A stretch of DNA of 64,000 bases from Sporofaciens musculi (GCF_009830285.1 NZ_WUQX01000001.1:3534501-3598500), one strand, 5' to 3'. Positions 51,577-60,996 are shown, numbered from the stretch's first letter. The notes: a model not told the origin generated them from the letters alone. Made by a program: numbers and translations.

Positions 51577-53129
51577 TACTTCGCCCTCTTTCTGGCAATA
51601 TTATACCAGAAATCTTCAAATTTGTAAGCCTCTTTTTCCATTTCCATAAGATGGCTTTGCGCATGTTCCTTTCCACGCTTTCTTAGCTGTAATACATGAC
51701 ATCTCTCATGTATAATCGTCCTTATTAACGTTTCCTCATCCAGAAACGCATTAGGAAATAAATCAATCCTGCCTATATCGTTATAATCTGTGCTGCCACA
51801 AAGCGGCGTTCTCAGCAGTTCTTCACTCCTTTGGATTTTTATATTCAAATCTTGAATTTTCAACCCATATCTTGAAGCTATTCTCTCTACATACCGCTTC
51901 TGCACTGGGATCTGCAACCCTTGATACTTCCCTATATTATCCTCTTTCCGTCTAGGCTTCGGAGTTCCTCCTACTTTTCCCAGGCCATCTTGATACACTC
52001 TGGTCATCTGTTCTGGAAGTTCCATTTTTGCAGAAAATAACTTATACTGCTGCATCTGCAACTGGTATCTTGCCTTCTTAGCAATCACGCCCTTTTCATT
52101 CGCTTCACCTTCTTCAAGCAGCTTAATATCCTGCCTGGTCTTTCGCATGCTCCTTTCCATCTGTCTCTGCTTCTGTAACGCCTGATACGCTGTATACTCT
52201 TTACCAAGATACTTTTTTGGCGTATTTTCTTCTGCCATCATTTTCTCAAGTTCTTCGTCTGTATAATTTCTCGCAGATATCCCTGGTATAAAGACATTAT
52301 AATCATGATAACAGTTGACCCCGTGTAATCCGGTTACAGAGCCAAGCCCGCACACACTTTGTAATTTTTCATAGGTATACACCTTACCCTGCCACACCTG
52401 ATGTTCTGGTCTCGCACCGATATGATAAGACACTTCATAGGTATCTACACCAAGTTCCTTTGCCGCCTGCTCATTTATCTTGCCCTGCACCTGTCGGAAT
52501 CCCGTCATAATCGCCCTTCTGGCTGCCACTTCTACACGATTACTATGGCCTGTCCCATAATGAATCGTGCGCAATCCGCTGTTGGTCATAGTATTAATCG
52601 CGCGGCCGATTGCAACATCATAGCTGACTGATCCAGATACGATATCCATCAAAGCACCATCCAAGGTATCTCTGTAAAACTGTGTGAGTGGGCTGTTATA
52701 GGTTTTCCCCGTACTAATATCACGAATCACAAAACCAAGGGAATTCGTAATATTACGGAACGATTCTTTCGTCTGTATTTTGACTGCCGCTATTAATGCC
52801 TGCAATTCCAAATTCTTATCAAATGGAATCTGACCGACGCCAAAAGCCTCATAGCATCTCTTATATTGGTAGTATTGTTCGTACACCTCGTCTGAAAAAA
52901 TGTGTTCTATTTCTTTGTCCGCAGCCTCTAACGCATTTTTAATCCATTTCTTTATATTCTCCTCTGACTCTCCAAGTTGGATTAAACACTGTATCTGATG
53001 ATCTGCTTTTGCTGTGGAGAATCCATTAATTTTAATTGACCGGACAATATCAGCCATAATACGCATTTCCAGGTCAGACATGGTTTTTTCAAATGGGAGT
53101 GGAATTCCCTCCAGGCTTCCCTGCGTCAT
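51576..53129 (-). CDS. minor capsid (MuF/min_cap2-like) protein with C-terminal metallopeptidase-like domain
   Basis: 517 residues. The N-terminal 300 residues match phage minor capsid 2/MuF-type proteins (TLDGALMDIVSGSVSYDVAI, HIGARPEHQVWQGKVYTYEK, GLHGVNCYHDYNVFIPG). After a basic coiled linker the last 120 residues carry LIRTIIHERCHVLQ with HExxH at 474-478, a zinc-peptidase signature. Such C-terminal enzymes on MuF proteins may be injected with the DNA. Overlaps portal by 4 bases. Confidence 0.8.
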   Translation of the reverse strand: MTQGSLEGIPLPFEKTMSDLEMRIMADIVRSIKINGFSTAKADHQIQCLIQLGESEENIKKWIKNALEAADKEIEHIFSDEVYEQYYQYKRCYEAFGVGQIPFDKNLELQALIAAVKIQTKESFRNITNSLGFVIRDISTGKTYNSPLTQFYRDTLDGALMDIVSGSVSYDVAIGRAINTMTNSGLRTIHYGTGHSNRVEVAARRAIMTGFRQVQGKINEQAAKELGVDTYEVSYHIGARPEHQVWQGKVYTYEKLQSVCGLGSVTGLHGVNCYHDYNVFIPGISARNYTDEELEKMMAEENTPKKYLGKEYTAYQALQKQRQMERSMRKTRQDIKLLEEGEANEKGVIAKKARYQLQMQQYKLFSAKMELPEQMTRVYQDGLGKVGGTPKPRRKEDNIGKYQGLQIPVQKRYVERIASRYGLKIQDLNIKIQRSEELLRTPLCGSTDYNDIGRIDLFPNAFLDEETLIRTIIHERCHVLQLRKRGKEHAQSHLMEMEKEAYKFEDFWYNIARKRAK

Positions 53130-54493
53130 TCTTCAATTACCTCTGCCGGCGTCGCAACCTTCTCCCTGGCAGTCTTTTCATCTTCTCCATACCATTTCAT
53201 CCGATATTCATATGCCTGCATAATGCCCGCCGCCAAATCTTGAAGATCCTGTTCTCTTTCCGCTTTCTTATCTGTGACTAACGAATCATCCCATGACATG
53301 GCAAGATTTACGTTTCCTGGCGGTGCAAGGTTTTCTATCGTTATCCATGCGTCAATGGCATTTACCAGCACCCGAAGCGCATCCCCCAGCTTGTTCTGGA
53401 TTGCCTTGACCGTGGAATAAGAGCGCTGCTTACTCATTTTGATTTCTTCCGCCGTTTTATCTACCACCTGGGGATCGGACAGCGTGCCATAAGCAAGGCC
53501 GCTATTAAATTCTACCTTCTGGATAATTTTGTTATATCCGTTAAAGAAGCTTTCATCACGAATCTCCGGCGAATACACATTAAAAAATGGTTTTCCATCA
53601 GTATCGGTCACATTGTTTCCCATATCAACGTACTGTCGTTCCTTACCTTTGGGCATGATGGCATTTCCTTGACGATCATGTTTGAAAAATTCTGAAGTTG
53701 CCTGGATTGCAGTCTCCTTGGACCTGTATTCCCACAGAGCCGCCCCATATTGCTCATCTGCATCCCTAATCTGGTCTGCCGCCCTCGCGTAGATAGATAC
53801 GCCAAGCGGCGATTCTGGATCTATATTATTTGCAACTGGAATTTTGAAGTAGGAAAATAAGGTTCTGTCCGCATTTCGGAATTCTACATACGGTTCTATA
53901 TTCTCCCATTCTGGTATTTCTTCCAGACTAATTTCCTGTCCAAGATTGATTACATTGTCGTTTTTTACCTGAGCCTGTCTGCTTACAAAAGCCTTATTAA
54001 TAATCCTATAGTTTTCATCTACAAATTGCTGATACTCCAATCGGGTAAATAGTTTCTTTCCTACCCGCTTAAATTCTGGAAATATAACGCCTGTTATATT
54101 TTCGGCACTGTCGAAGGATACCGGATAGAAATATCCTGCTTTTGTAACATCAACAGCGATTCCTTTACCGTCCATGTAGGGCTTGAATGATATCCCACCA
54201 GTGGAACATGCATATTCTACATACCTTGAAAGGTTGCACAGAAATGGCTCCATGTACTGTGCTATCATGTCGGCTCTTGCGCTTCCTGATATCACAATCT
54301 TGGATTCCATTGTGACCAGCCTTGCCATTTCTGTACATATGGACGCCGGTATTCCCAGACTCTTTATGTCCCCCTTAACCCATGGGGCCTCATTGGTATA
54401 CATTTTTCCCCATTGATAAATCGCAGTTGACATTTTCTTCGATATAGCAATATCCACACCCATCGCCTTCTGAATATTTTCATACTGCATCAA
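53126..54493 (-). CDS. portal protein (SPP1 gp6-like)
   Basis: 455 residues. ENITGVIFPEFKRVGKKLFT, YFKIPVANNIDPESPLGVSI, NKIIQKVEFNSGLAYGTLSD and SWDDSLVTDKKAEREQDLQD fit the SPP1-type portal family. Between terminase and minor capsid as expected. Confidence 0.9.
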   Translation of the reverse strand: MMQYENIQKAMGVDIAISKKMSTAIYQWGKMYTNEAPWVKGDIKSLGIPASICTEMARLVTMESKIVISGSARADMIAQYMEPFLCNLSRYVEYACSTGGISFKPYMDGKGIAVDVTKAGYFYPVSFDSAENITGVIFPEFKRVGKKLFTRLEYQQFVDENYRIINKAFVSRQAQVKNDNVINLGQEISLEEIPEWENIEPYVEFRNADRTLFSYFKIPVANNIDPESPLGVSIYARAADQIRDADEQYGAALWEYRSKETAIQATSEFFKHDRQGNAIMPKGKERQYVDMGNNVTDTDGKPFFNVYSPEIRDESFFNGYNKIIQKVEFNSGLAYGTLSDPQVVDKTAEEIKMSKQRSYSTVKAIQNKLGDALRVLVNAIDAWITIENLAPPGNVNLAMSWDDSLVTDKKAEREQDLQDLAAGIMQAYEYRMKWYGEDEKTAREKVATPAEVIEE

Positions 54494-55854
54494 TTTTCAT
54501 CACCCCTCTCTGCCATAGGCAGCATATAAAAAATTTGTTTCCACATTCCAACTAGAAGGTAGCGAAGGGCATCCTCCGCATGATCTGACACTTTCAACGG
54601 TTCTTCTTTGCCTTTTTCTATGCTCTTAGGTTCATACTGGTATATCCCCATCTCCTTAATCAGATGTTTTTGCGTAGTACTGAGCAATAGCCTCTTAAAC
54701 GACAAAAATTTCTGCACACGGCTGATACCAAGCTTTACATCATTTCTCGCTGAAATAATAGATATATGTGGAAGCTGCCGGCGTGCTTCTTCTATAAGTC
54801 CTGCTGCCGACGGGTCGATAAATATATAACTCACTACCCTGTTATATTCCTTCTCGATTTCATCACAAAATTGTTTCAAATCCTTTGCATAATCAGAAGG
54901 GCTCTTTTGTTTTCCTGTTTCTCGCCCAGAATGGTAATATTCTTTCAGCCCTCTTAATATCTGGTTTTCATAATCTATACCGGCTGCTTCAAAGACGGTT
55001 GCATTTTGCTGACCATAATCCACCCCGATCCCGATTTCGCCTATGGCTTCTTTGGATTTCTTACTATAATCATCCGGATTATATGTATGGTGTTCTGGCT
55101 TAAACATATAGTAGATTAAATCGTCCACACCTGTTGATTCCCCAAGCCATACCCAGCGATACATTTTTAAATCCGTTTTTTTCATTTCCTCGGCTGAGTC
55201 AATCAAGTCCTGACCAAGCCACGCGATCGGCACGTCTTCATATGTTGTATGGATGTGGATGCAGTCGCCCCTTTTCTCCATCTTCTTGCACCACTGGTTA
55301 ATCTCAGCATTTGGGTTCTTCGGCGGATTGTACAGATAAATCATCTGAAAGCCGCTGCTGTTGCCACGGACGAAGGTTGCCTCGATATTGGTCAGTTCGT
55401 CTTCTCCCTCACCGTCGTCAAAGAACTCTGTTAGCTCATCCAGGATCACCAACTTAATGGGCTTGTCTTCGTCAATGATACCCTTTGTGTCGTCAATACC
55501 ATCCGAACCGGAAAAGTAGATCGTCGTCCCATGCTTCTTATAGGTAATCTCCATGGGTGACTTGGTGATCTTGAAGGCGGTCTTTTTCACCTTCAAGCGA
55601 TTCAGCCCTCTAAGCATCTCCTTGTACACGGTCTTCCGCAGCTTATTGTGGTGCTTTCTCAAGACAACGACAGAGCCGTATGGGTCCGCAAGAATTTGGT
55701 AGTCTGCGCGGATAGCTGCGTAGCTGGATTTGGTTCCTGCACGGCCAGAAGTCAGTATAATATGCTTAATCTTCGTGTTATTAAATATCCCCCGATACTT
55801 CGAGATGATGATCTCCGATATCCTTACCTGCTGTTTCTTCTTGCTCTGCGTCAT
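54490..55854 (-). CDS. terL: terminase large subunit
   Basis: 454 residues. Walker A-like TSGRAGTKSSYAAIRADY (about 36-53), Walker B KLVILDELTEF, and a C-terminal nuclease domain with GIGVDYGQQNATVFEAAGID and IFIDPSAAGLIEEARR. Packages phage DNA into the prohead. Overlaps terS by about 74 bases. ATG behind GGAG. Confidence 0.95.
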   Translation of the reverse strand: MTQSKKKQQVRISEIIISKYRGIFNNTKIKHIILTSGRAGTKSSYAAIRADYQILADPYGSVVVLRKHHNKLRKTVYKEMLRGLNRLKVKKTAFKITKSPMEITYKKHGTTIYFSGSDGIDDTKGIIDEDKPIKLVILDELTEFFDDGEGEDELTNIEATFVRGNSSGFQMIYLYNPPKNPNAEINQWCKKMEKRGDCIHIHTTYEDVPIAWLGQDLIDSAEEMKKTDLKMYRWVWLGESTGVDDLIYYMFKPEHHTYNPDDYSKKSKEAIGEIGIGVDYGQQNATVFEAAGIDYENQILRGLKEYYHSGRETGKQKSPSDYAKDLKQFCDEIEKEYNRVVSYIFIDPSAAGLIEEARRQLPHISIISARNDVKLGISRVQKFLSFKRLLLSTTQKHLIKEMGIYQYEPKSIEKGKEEPLKVSDHAEDALRYLLVGMWKQIFYMLPMAERGDEN

Positions 55855-56671
55855 TTACAATCTCAACTCCGTCTTCTTCTTCGTCAAAAAAATCTCTCCT
55901 GAGCCGTTCTGTATTGGCCCTCATTTGCTCAATTTCCGCCCTCTGCTTCTCCGTGGCAAGGTTCATGTGGTCTGCGATCCAGTCCATGGCTTTGAGTTTG
56001 TCCGGCAGCTTGACCTTTACTCCGTCTTTTCCTTTCGATATCTCGGAAATAAGGATGCCATCCACTTCCCTATCATTTTTTATGTTTACATTCGATACCT
56101 TTATGGTATGCTCATTGCCCTGCTTATCTGTTACGGAAATTTCTTCATTGCCAAATTCGACATAGTCCTTGATGTCTGCTCTCGCTATATCCAGATACCA
56201 CTGGAATATATCCGACTCATCCAGCATCTCACGGTTTAGACGGTTTTGTTTCAGACGGAGGATTTCTTCCTTCACCTTAGTATTTCTTAATAAGCCATAA
56301 CCATTAACCATTGCTGTTTCATAGCTACACTCATACGCTTTTTTGTATGCCTTTGTAGCATTAAAGCACCGGATATAGTACAGACAGAAAAGCTTCTGCT
56401 TATCAGTCAATTCCGTATTTTCTACAACCTGCTCAACGGCTGGATCTACCTTGTCATCATTCCTCTGCCGGCCGCCCCGTTTTCGTTTAGTAACGTTACC
56501 GTTCGGTTGATTAGTAACGTTACTATTCCATTTATCTAAATTCTTCCACTTCCGTACCTGGGATTCTGATACACCAAGGGCAGAAGCGATGTCTTTTAAT
56601 TTCGTTTTCCCGTTCGAGTCAAGCCACATCTTATATGCCTCGTCCCGCTTCGGGCTTCTAGCTCTCGGCAT
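55781..56671 (-). CDS. terS: terminase small subunit
   Basis: 296 residues from MPRARSPKRDEAYKMWLDSN, ATG behind AGAGGTGAT. HTH KLKDIASALGVSESQVRKWK, then the terminase_2-type region (TDKQKLFCLYYIRCFNATKA, IFQWYLDIARADIKDYVEFG) and an acidic tail. Recognises the packaging site. Confidence 0.9.
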   Translation of the reverse strand: MPRARSPKRDEAYKMWLDSNGKTKLKDIASALGVSESQVRKWKNLDKWNSNVTNQPNGNVTKRKRGGRQRNDDKVDPAVEQVVENTELTDKQKLFCLYYIRCFNATKAYKKAYECSYETAMVNGYGLLRNTKVKEEILRLKQNRLNREMLDESDIFQWYLDIARADIKDYVEFGNEEISVTDKQGNEHTIKVSNVNIKNDREVDGILISEISKGKDGVKVKLPDKLKAMDWIADHMNLATEKQRAEIEQMRANTERLRRDFFDEEEDGVEIVNDAEQEETAGKDIGDHHLEVSGDI

Positions 56672-56696
56672 ATCATCACCTCTGTTATCCATCAAA

Positions 56697-56731
56697 AGAG
56701 GCAGCTCGCCATCACTGACTGCTGCCTCTTT
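56697..56731 (-). terminator. hairpin between regulator and terminase genes
   Basis: AGAGGCAG pairs with CTGCCTCT around a loop of about 18 bases, with TTTGATGG on the minus strand. Ends the sigma-like gene's transcript before terS. Confidence 0.65.
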
Positions 56732-56757
56732 CTTTGCTTTCTGATGATATCACAATA

Positions 56758-57240
56758 TCACAGATTGGACTGACATTCTATGACATCTTTTATTTCTTTC
56801 GGAATCTGCAAATGCGCCAACGCTTTTCCATGGAAACGGTGCACCTGACGTTCAGAATACTTTATTTTTTCTGCAACCTCCCACCAGTCAAGTCCCTTTA
56901 CATATCGGTAAAATAGCACGTCACTCTCATTTTGATTTTTTAATTTCTTAATCCTACCGGATATATCCATATAAAGCTTAATCCGATTATAACGTTCATT
57001 TACTAAATCTCGTTCCATCCTATCTAACTCTGCAGCATAATCCGACAAATCTGACTGTCCCGCCCCTGATGGTAAACCATTATAAGTAATCGCCCTTCCA
57101 AGTCGCATCCCCCGAATCTCTACCAATTCAGATTCAATCCTTGAAATCATACGTACAGAATCCCGATATCTCCACAGATATTCTTTCTTCTTCTCATTAT
57201 CTTCCCTAAATGTCAGAGCTTTCCCTTCTGTTTTACTCAA
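56758..57240 (-). CDS. late-gene regulator, ArpU/DUF1492 sigma-like
   Basis: About 160 residues from a TTG behind AGAGTGGTGATA. A longer frame overlaps the recombinase and has no ribosome site. N-terminal coiled region (YLWRYRDSVRMISRIESELV), then a sigma-region-4-like end (VLFYRYVKGLDWWEVAEKIK, YSERQVHRFHGKALAHLQI). Proteins of this type switch on phage late genes, fitting its place just upstream of terS. Confidence 0.8.
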   Translation of the reverse strand: MSKTEGKALTFREDNEKKKEYLWRYRDSVRMISRIESELVEIRGMRLGRAITYNGLPSGAGQSDLSDYAAELDRMERDLVNERYNRIKLYMDISGRIKKLKNQNESDVLFYRYVKGLDWWEVAEKIKYSERQVHRFHGKALAHLQIPKEIKDVIECQSNL

Positions 57241-57265
57241 TATCACCACTCTACTTTCTGTTTTC

Positions 57266-58330
57266 CTATGCCGCAGCACCATACTTCCAGAAAGCCTGTG
57301 TGATCTGCGCCGGATCGGTGGCAGCATAGTGCTTATTTAATGTTTTTGTGTTCCCATTTTTATGCCCCAGATAAAAGGCCACTAACTCTCTCGGACAGCC
57401 TTTCTTTGTCATATTCGTCGCTGTTGTCTTTCTCAGAAGATGCGGATATACCCGACGTGTAAGTATCGAACGCCTCGCAATCGAACGAAGGGCGTTTTCG
57501 ATTCCCGTTTTATGTATCCTTCCATGCCCCTTCCTAAGCGATACGAATAATGCTTCATATTCGTCTGTACGGCTGTCTATATACTTTTTTAGATGGTATT
57601 TTGCCATATCGTCCAGGCAGGCTGTACGGTATGCCTTTGTTTTCTCTCCATATACCAATACTTCGCCTGTCTGCCAATTTACATTCTCCCTGTTGGTTGC
57701 CACACACTCGCCTACACGGACGGCCGTACTCCGCAGGAACTCCAATAATGCCCTGTCTCTCAGACATTCCCTGTATTCCCCCATATCTACCAGATTACCG
57801 CTGCTCTTAACCTTGCAGGCATCCCTCAGCGCTTCCATTTCCCAATCCTTCAGGTAGTCTATCGGCTTTTCAACCTCAGACCATTTTTCTACGTTTTCCA
57901 CCGGATTTTCGGTTACCAAGTGACTCTTACGCATCCAGGTGAAAAAAGAGGACAGGTTGCGGCGTTCATTGTTCACCGTGGCCTCTGCGTTCCCTTTCTT
58001 GGAGTAAGCGTGAAGATACAGCTCTACATCCATGTCCGTCACATTCATCAGCGACTTTCCGGTAAATTCTATAAACCGCTTAATTGTAAGCAAATAGTAT
58101 CTGGATGTCTGTCTGCTGAGTTTCGGCAGCTTCTTTGCCTCATATAGCTTTAAGACATACTCATTTGTTGTCTCATAGGTTGCCGGTAATGTTTCCAGCT
58201 CTACGACATCCACTGGATATAATGCCTTAATAAGCACCTGGTTAAGTATGTCCATCGTCTCACTGTTCAGATATGGGTGCATCTGCGTTAATATCGTATC
58301 CCGCAGAATCTCTTTCTTTGTCTGTGCCAT
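57266..58330 (-). CDS. tyrosine recombinase
   Basis: 354 residues. SAM-like core-binding N-terminus (LSRQTSRYYLLTIKRFIEFT) and catalytic domain: RSTAVRVGE with the first Arg, HLLRKTTATNM with HxxR, LGHKNGNTKTLNKHY with the final His and nucleophile Tyr. Position between late regulator and early genes, far from the visible prophage end, suggests a DNA-inversion or resolution role rather than plain integration. Confidence 0.9.
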   Translation of the reverse strand: MAQTKKEILRDTILTQMHPYLNSETMDILNQVLIKALYPVDVVELETLPATYETTNEYVLKLYEAKKLPKLSRQTSRYYLLTIKRFIEFTGKSLMNVTDMDVELYLHAYSKKGNAEATVNNERRNLSSFFTWMRKSHLVTENPVENVEKWSEVEKPIDYLKDWEMEALRDACKVKSSGNLVDMGEYRECLRDRALLEFLRSTAVRVGECVATNRENVNWQTGEVLVYGEKTKAYRTACLDDMAKYHLKKYIDSRTDEYEALFVSLRKGHGRIHKTGIENALRSIARRSILTRRVYPHLLRKTTATNMTKKGCPRELVAFYLGHKNGNTKTLNKHYAATDPAQITQAFWKYGAAA

Positions 58331-58352
58331 AATTTTACCCTCCTGTATATTC

Positions 58353-58438
58353 CCAAGAGAATAAATATGTGGTATAATTCTCTTGGATAGGCAGGTAACG
58401 GAATTCTCGCCAAAGAATTCACTCCGTTACCTGTTTTT
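58353..58438 (+). ncRNA. inverted repeat, extended -10 promoter and short terminated RNA
   Basis: CCAAGAGAAT (58353-58362) and ATTCTCTTGG (58377-58386) form a perfect 10-bp inverted repeat. A TGGTATAAT extended -10 lies inside it (58370-58378). About 15 bases later AGGTAACGG/CCGTTACCT (58393-58432) plus TTTTT makes a strong terminator. The product would be an RNA of about 54 nt, antisense to the recombinase leader. Confidence 0.5.
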
Positions 58439-58488
58439 ATTGTTACAAAATGTTTTCACCTGCCTGCTGCCATTTTCAGCTTAATATT

Positions 58489-58653
58489 TTAGCCAGATTC
58501 ATGGCTCATCCCAGATATATAGCCTCCACAGCCTTTCCTTGCACATTTTCCGTCACAGTCTGCGCAATATGTATTTGTACACGGCTTTTCAGCTACCGCA
58601 TCTATGCTTTGCAGGATTTCCCTGATTACTTCATCCATGCTGCCTGCTGCCAT
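58489..58653 (-). CDS. small cysteine-rich phage protein
   Basis: 54 residues from MAAGSMDEVIREILQSIDAV, ATG behind GGAGGTGATACAG. C-terminal Cys cluster (CTNTYCADCDGKCARKGC) likely binds zinc. Overlaps the end of the next upstream gene. Confidence 0.65.
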   Translation of the reverse strand: MAAGSMDEVIREILQSIDAVAEKPCTNTYCADCDGKCARKGCGGYISGMSHESG

Positions 58654-58936
58654 CTGTATCACCTCCATTATCTTCACCATTTGCAGCCTGGTTTCTTTGA
58701 CATGCTGCAAAGTGGGTTATATATCCTACGCCCTCAGCGTTGTTACTCCATACCTTGTCCGCAGATATGATGTCTCCATTCAGCGTTATAATCGTTTCAG
58801 AACCGTTTCCATCCTCTGGGATTTTATAGCATACCCGCCATGGTTCACACGGAATCGGCTTCCCTGATTTTCTCTTGAACCAACGTATTTCCTTCCCACA
58901 ATATTTACACCTACACACCTTATATGATATCGACAT
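58631..58936 (-). CDS. zinc-finger-like phage protein
   Basis: 101 residues. An N-terminal CRCKYCGKEIRWFKRKSGKP knuckle and later cysteines. Many phage early regions carry this type. Function unknown. Confidence 0.7.
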   Translation of the reverse strand: MSISYKVCRCKYCGKEIRWFKRKSGKPIPCEPWRVCYKIPEDGNGSETIITLNGDIISADKVWSNNAEGVGYITHFAACQRNQAANGEDNGGDTDGSRQHG

Positions 58937-58945
58937 CTTTCCGTC

Positions 58946-60103
58946 CTATCCATCTAACAAAAAATCTTTCAAAGCATCTTCCAACATTTTCCTATCTTTA
59001 AAGGCGATTGCTGACATAACTTCCTCATCTGCCTGCGTGATAGCGTCTATGATCTGCTCTACCGTATATCTTTCCTCCATTGTCTTTTCTTCTGTATTCA
59101 CACCAACTAAAATATCTTTTAACTCATCAGGAAGAAGCATGTCTATATCTGCCCTTGAACTTAATATGTCGCACTCATGAATGAAGAATTCCATATCATT
59201 TCTTGGTTCCGGCATGATCACTTCTCCAGATTTATTTTTATTCCATTCACCGCTATGGGCTTCACACATACAAGCTATCATTTCTTTATATTCATCCGGA
59301 ATGTCATGGTCAACATGTGTATTCCTCACCCATTCTGCTGCTAATATTGGATGCTCTTGAACCGTATATTGTTCTCCGTTCCATCCACACTTGACAGCAT
59401 CATGGAATACTGATACGCACCTCATGCAATCCCTGATTTCTGGTGTATTGTATTTTTCTCTATTTGGCTTTAATCTGAGCCGATGATTCAAAATACTTGC
59501 GAACATATATGAATGATATATCTGTCCGTATCTTTCGCACTGAGTCGCATTATGGTACTTACCGCTGGTGCTGCTTGGTATCGTAAATATGTAATCCGGT
59601 ATTTCAGCAACCATATCTCTAAAATATTCAGCAATCGTTTCTGTTTCAAAATCTTTTAAAAGCGGTTCAAACACTAATTGTTTTTCTTCCTTACGCTCTA
59701 TATTCATCAGCATCCCTGGTTTGTCAAAGATATTACCAATAACCTCAACTTCATCAAACATTTCCTTATCGTACTGCTGAACGCTATTGTATATTTCATC
59801 TACCGCAAAACCTATGTAATCTCCTTCATACCAAACAACTTTTCCAACTGATCCAATGCCTAAATACTGAACAATATCCCCCTCAAAAATCTTCTGGTCG
59901 TTCTTATCCGTTATTCCGGTATATTCACAAATAGTTTTTGGAATGACCTCAACAATATCAAAGTCATGTACTGCCCCATTCCTCACGTCAAATAAATACC
60001 CAATATACGCCTTTTCCTCATCCCGTTCATTTGTGATATAGTTTCCTTCAACCCATTCTCCGTTATCAATCCGTTTTGCTCTGAATAATATTTCTTTATT
60101 CAT
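58946..60103 (-). CDS. YopX domain fused to an HD phosphohydrolase-like domain
   Basis: 385 residues from MNKEILFRAKRIDNGEW, ATG behind GGAGGAAAAG. Residues 1 to about 130 are a YopX domain (TGITDKNDQKIFEGDIVQYL, VVWYEGDYIGFAVDE, GNIFDKP). The rest has HD-type motifs: VFHDAVKCG, EHPILAAEW and CEAHSGEWN. HD proteins cut nucleotides or nucleic acids, so a nucleotide-pool role is possible. A plain YopX gene lies upstream. Confidence 0.8.
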   Translation of the reverse strand: MNKEILFRAKRIDNGEWVEGNYITNERDEEKAYIGYLFDVRNGAVHDFDIVEVIPKTICEYTGITDKNDQKIFEGDIVQYLGIGSVGKVVWYEGDYIGFAVDEIYNSVQQYDKEMFDEVEVIGNIFDKPGMLMNIERKEEKQLVFEPLLKDFETETIAEYFRDMVAEIPDYIFTIPSSTSGKYHNATQCERYGQIYHSYMFASILNHRLRLKPNREKYNTPEIRDCMRCVSVFHDAVKCGWNGEQYTVQEHPILAAEWVRNTHVDHDIPDEYKEMIACMCEAHSGEWNKNKSGEVIMPEPRNDMEFFIHECDILSSRADIDMLLPDELKDILVGVNTEEKTMEERYTVEQIIDAITQADEEVMSAIAFKDRKMLEDALKDFLLDG

Positions 60104-60114
60104 CTTTTCCTCCA

Positions 60115-60246
60115 TTAAAAATATTTTCCACATTTACGACATAACCAGTCATGATGATATTCATCCCATAACGTATGTGTACTTCCACAGTATGGACATG
60201 GCTCTCCATCAAATCTTCCGAATAAAATACTTATTAACCTTTTCAC
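60115..60246 (-). CDS. 43-residue zinc ribbon
   Basis: GTG behind GGAGGTTTAGGT: KRLISILFGRFDGEPCPYCG then STHTLWDEYHHDWLCRKCGK. Two CxxC pairs. Ends just before the ribosome site of the YopX-HD gene. Confidence 0.65.
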   Translation of the reverse strand: MKRLISILFGRFDGEPCPYCGSTHTLWDEYHHDWLCRKCGKYF

Positions 60247-60260
60247 ACCTAAACCTCCAT

Positions 60261-60668
60261 TTAGCTCGCTATCAATTCAGGATTGTCAAAAATATTACCG
60301 ATAACCTCAAAATTTCCCAATGGTCGCAAATTAAATCTACGCCATTTATTCTTCAAGCAAAATCCACCGTCTGAAAATTCTACCGAAAACGTATCAAATC
60401 CGGCGTAATTATGACCGTTTCCATCATCTACGCCATACTGACTTGTTTTTACAATATCCCCCTCAAAAATCTTCCTGCCGTTATTATCTGTTAATCCTGT
60501 GTACTGGCAGATGGTACTTTCATCAACCAAAAATTCTCCTTCCAATTCTGGAGAATTAATATAAGCTTTATCCGCTAAATATCCTTCAACCCACTTTCCA
60601 TCAAGATGCTTGTTTTCAGGTAACTTATGGATATGCTTTGCCCTAAATAATATTTCTCTACCCATCAA
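60261..60668 (-). CDS. YopX family protein
   Basis: 135 residues: MGREILFRAKHIHKLPENKH, CQYTGLTDNNGRKIFEGDIV and FEVIGNIFDNPEL at the end. YopX is a phage protein of unknown function first named in SPbeta. Confidence 0.85.
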   Translation of the reverse strand: MMGREILFRAKHIHKLPENKHLDGKWVEGYLADKAYINSPELEGEFLVDESTICQYTGLTDNNGRKIFEGDIVKTSQYGVDDGNGHNYAGFDTFSVEFSDGGFCLKNKWRRFNLRPLGNFEVIGNIFDNPELIAS

Positions 60669-60679
60669 TGCCCCTCCGT

Positions 60680-60946
60680 TTAGTCATCATCAGTATTGCT
60701 ATCATATTCTTCCTTTGATATTGTCCTTACACATTCTAGGGGAACCTTACAAAATTCGGCCATTCCTTCTCTTTGACTCTTAATGTATTCCTCCATAAGC
60801 TCTTTTTTATTAAACACACTTTCTTTTGCATAGTTGATTTTACAGCCATTAATCCCCGTACTTGCATAGCCTACTGACTCCAATCCACCATATACTTCTG
60901 AATCCTTTACTTCAAAATAGACTTCCAATTTTATATTATATTCCAT
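60680..60946 (-). CDS. small phage protein
   Basis: 88 residues from MEYNIKLEVYFEVKDSEVYG, with AAAGAGAT ahead. Upstream extension in the same frame overlaps another gene and is not used. Unknown function. Confidence 0.55.
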   Translation of the reverse strand: MEYNIKLEVYFEVKDSEVYGGLESVGYASTGINGCKINYAKESVFNKKELMEEYIKSQREGMAEFCKVPLECVRTISKEEYDSNTDDD

Positions 60947-60996
60947 TTCTAAATCTCTTTCCCACTTTCCTACCGCCCAATCTTCTTGACCATATA

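Noticed and set aside
57241..57327. Longer start of the sigma-like regulator overlapping the recombinase
   Set aside because: The extension repeats the recombinase 3' end in another frame and has no ribosome site. A TTG at 57240 has one.
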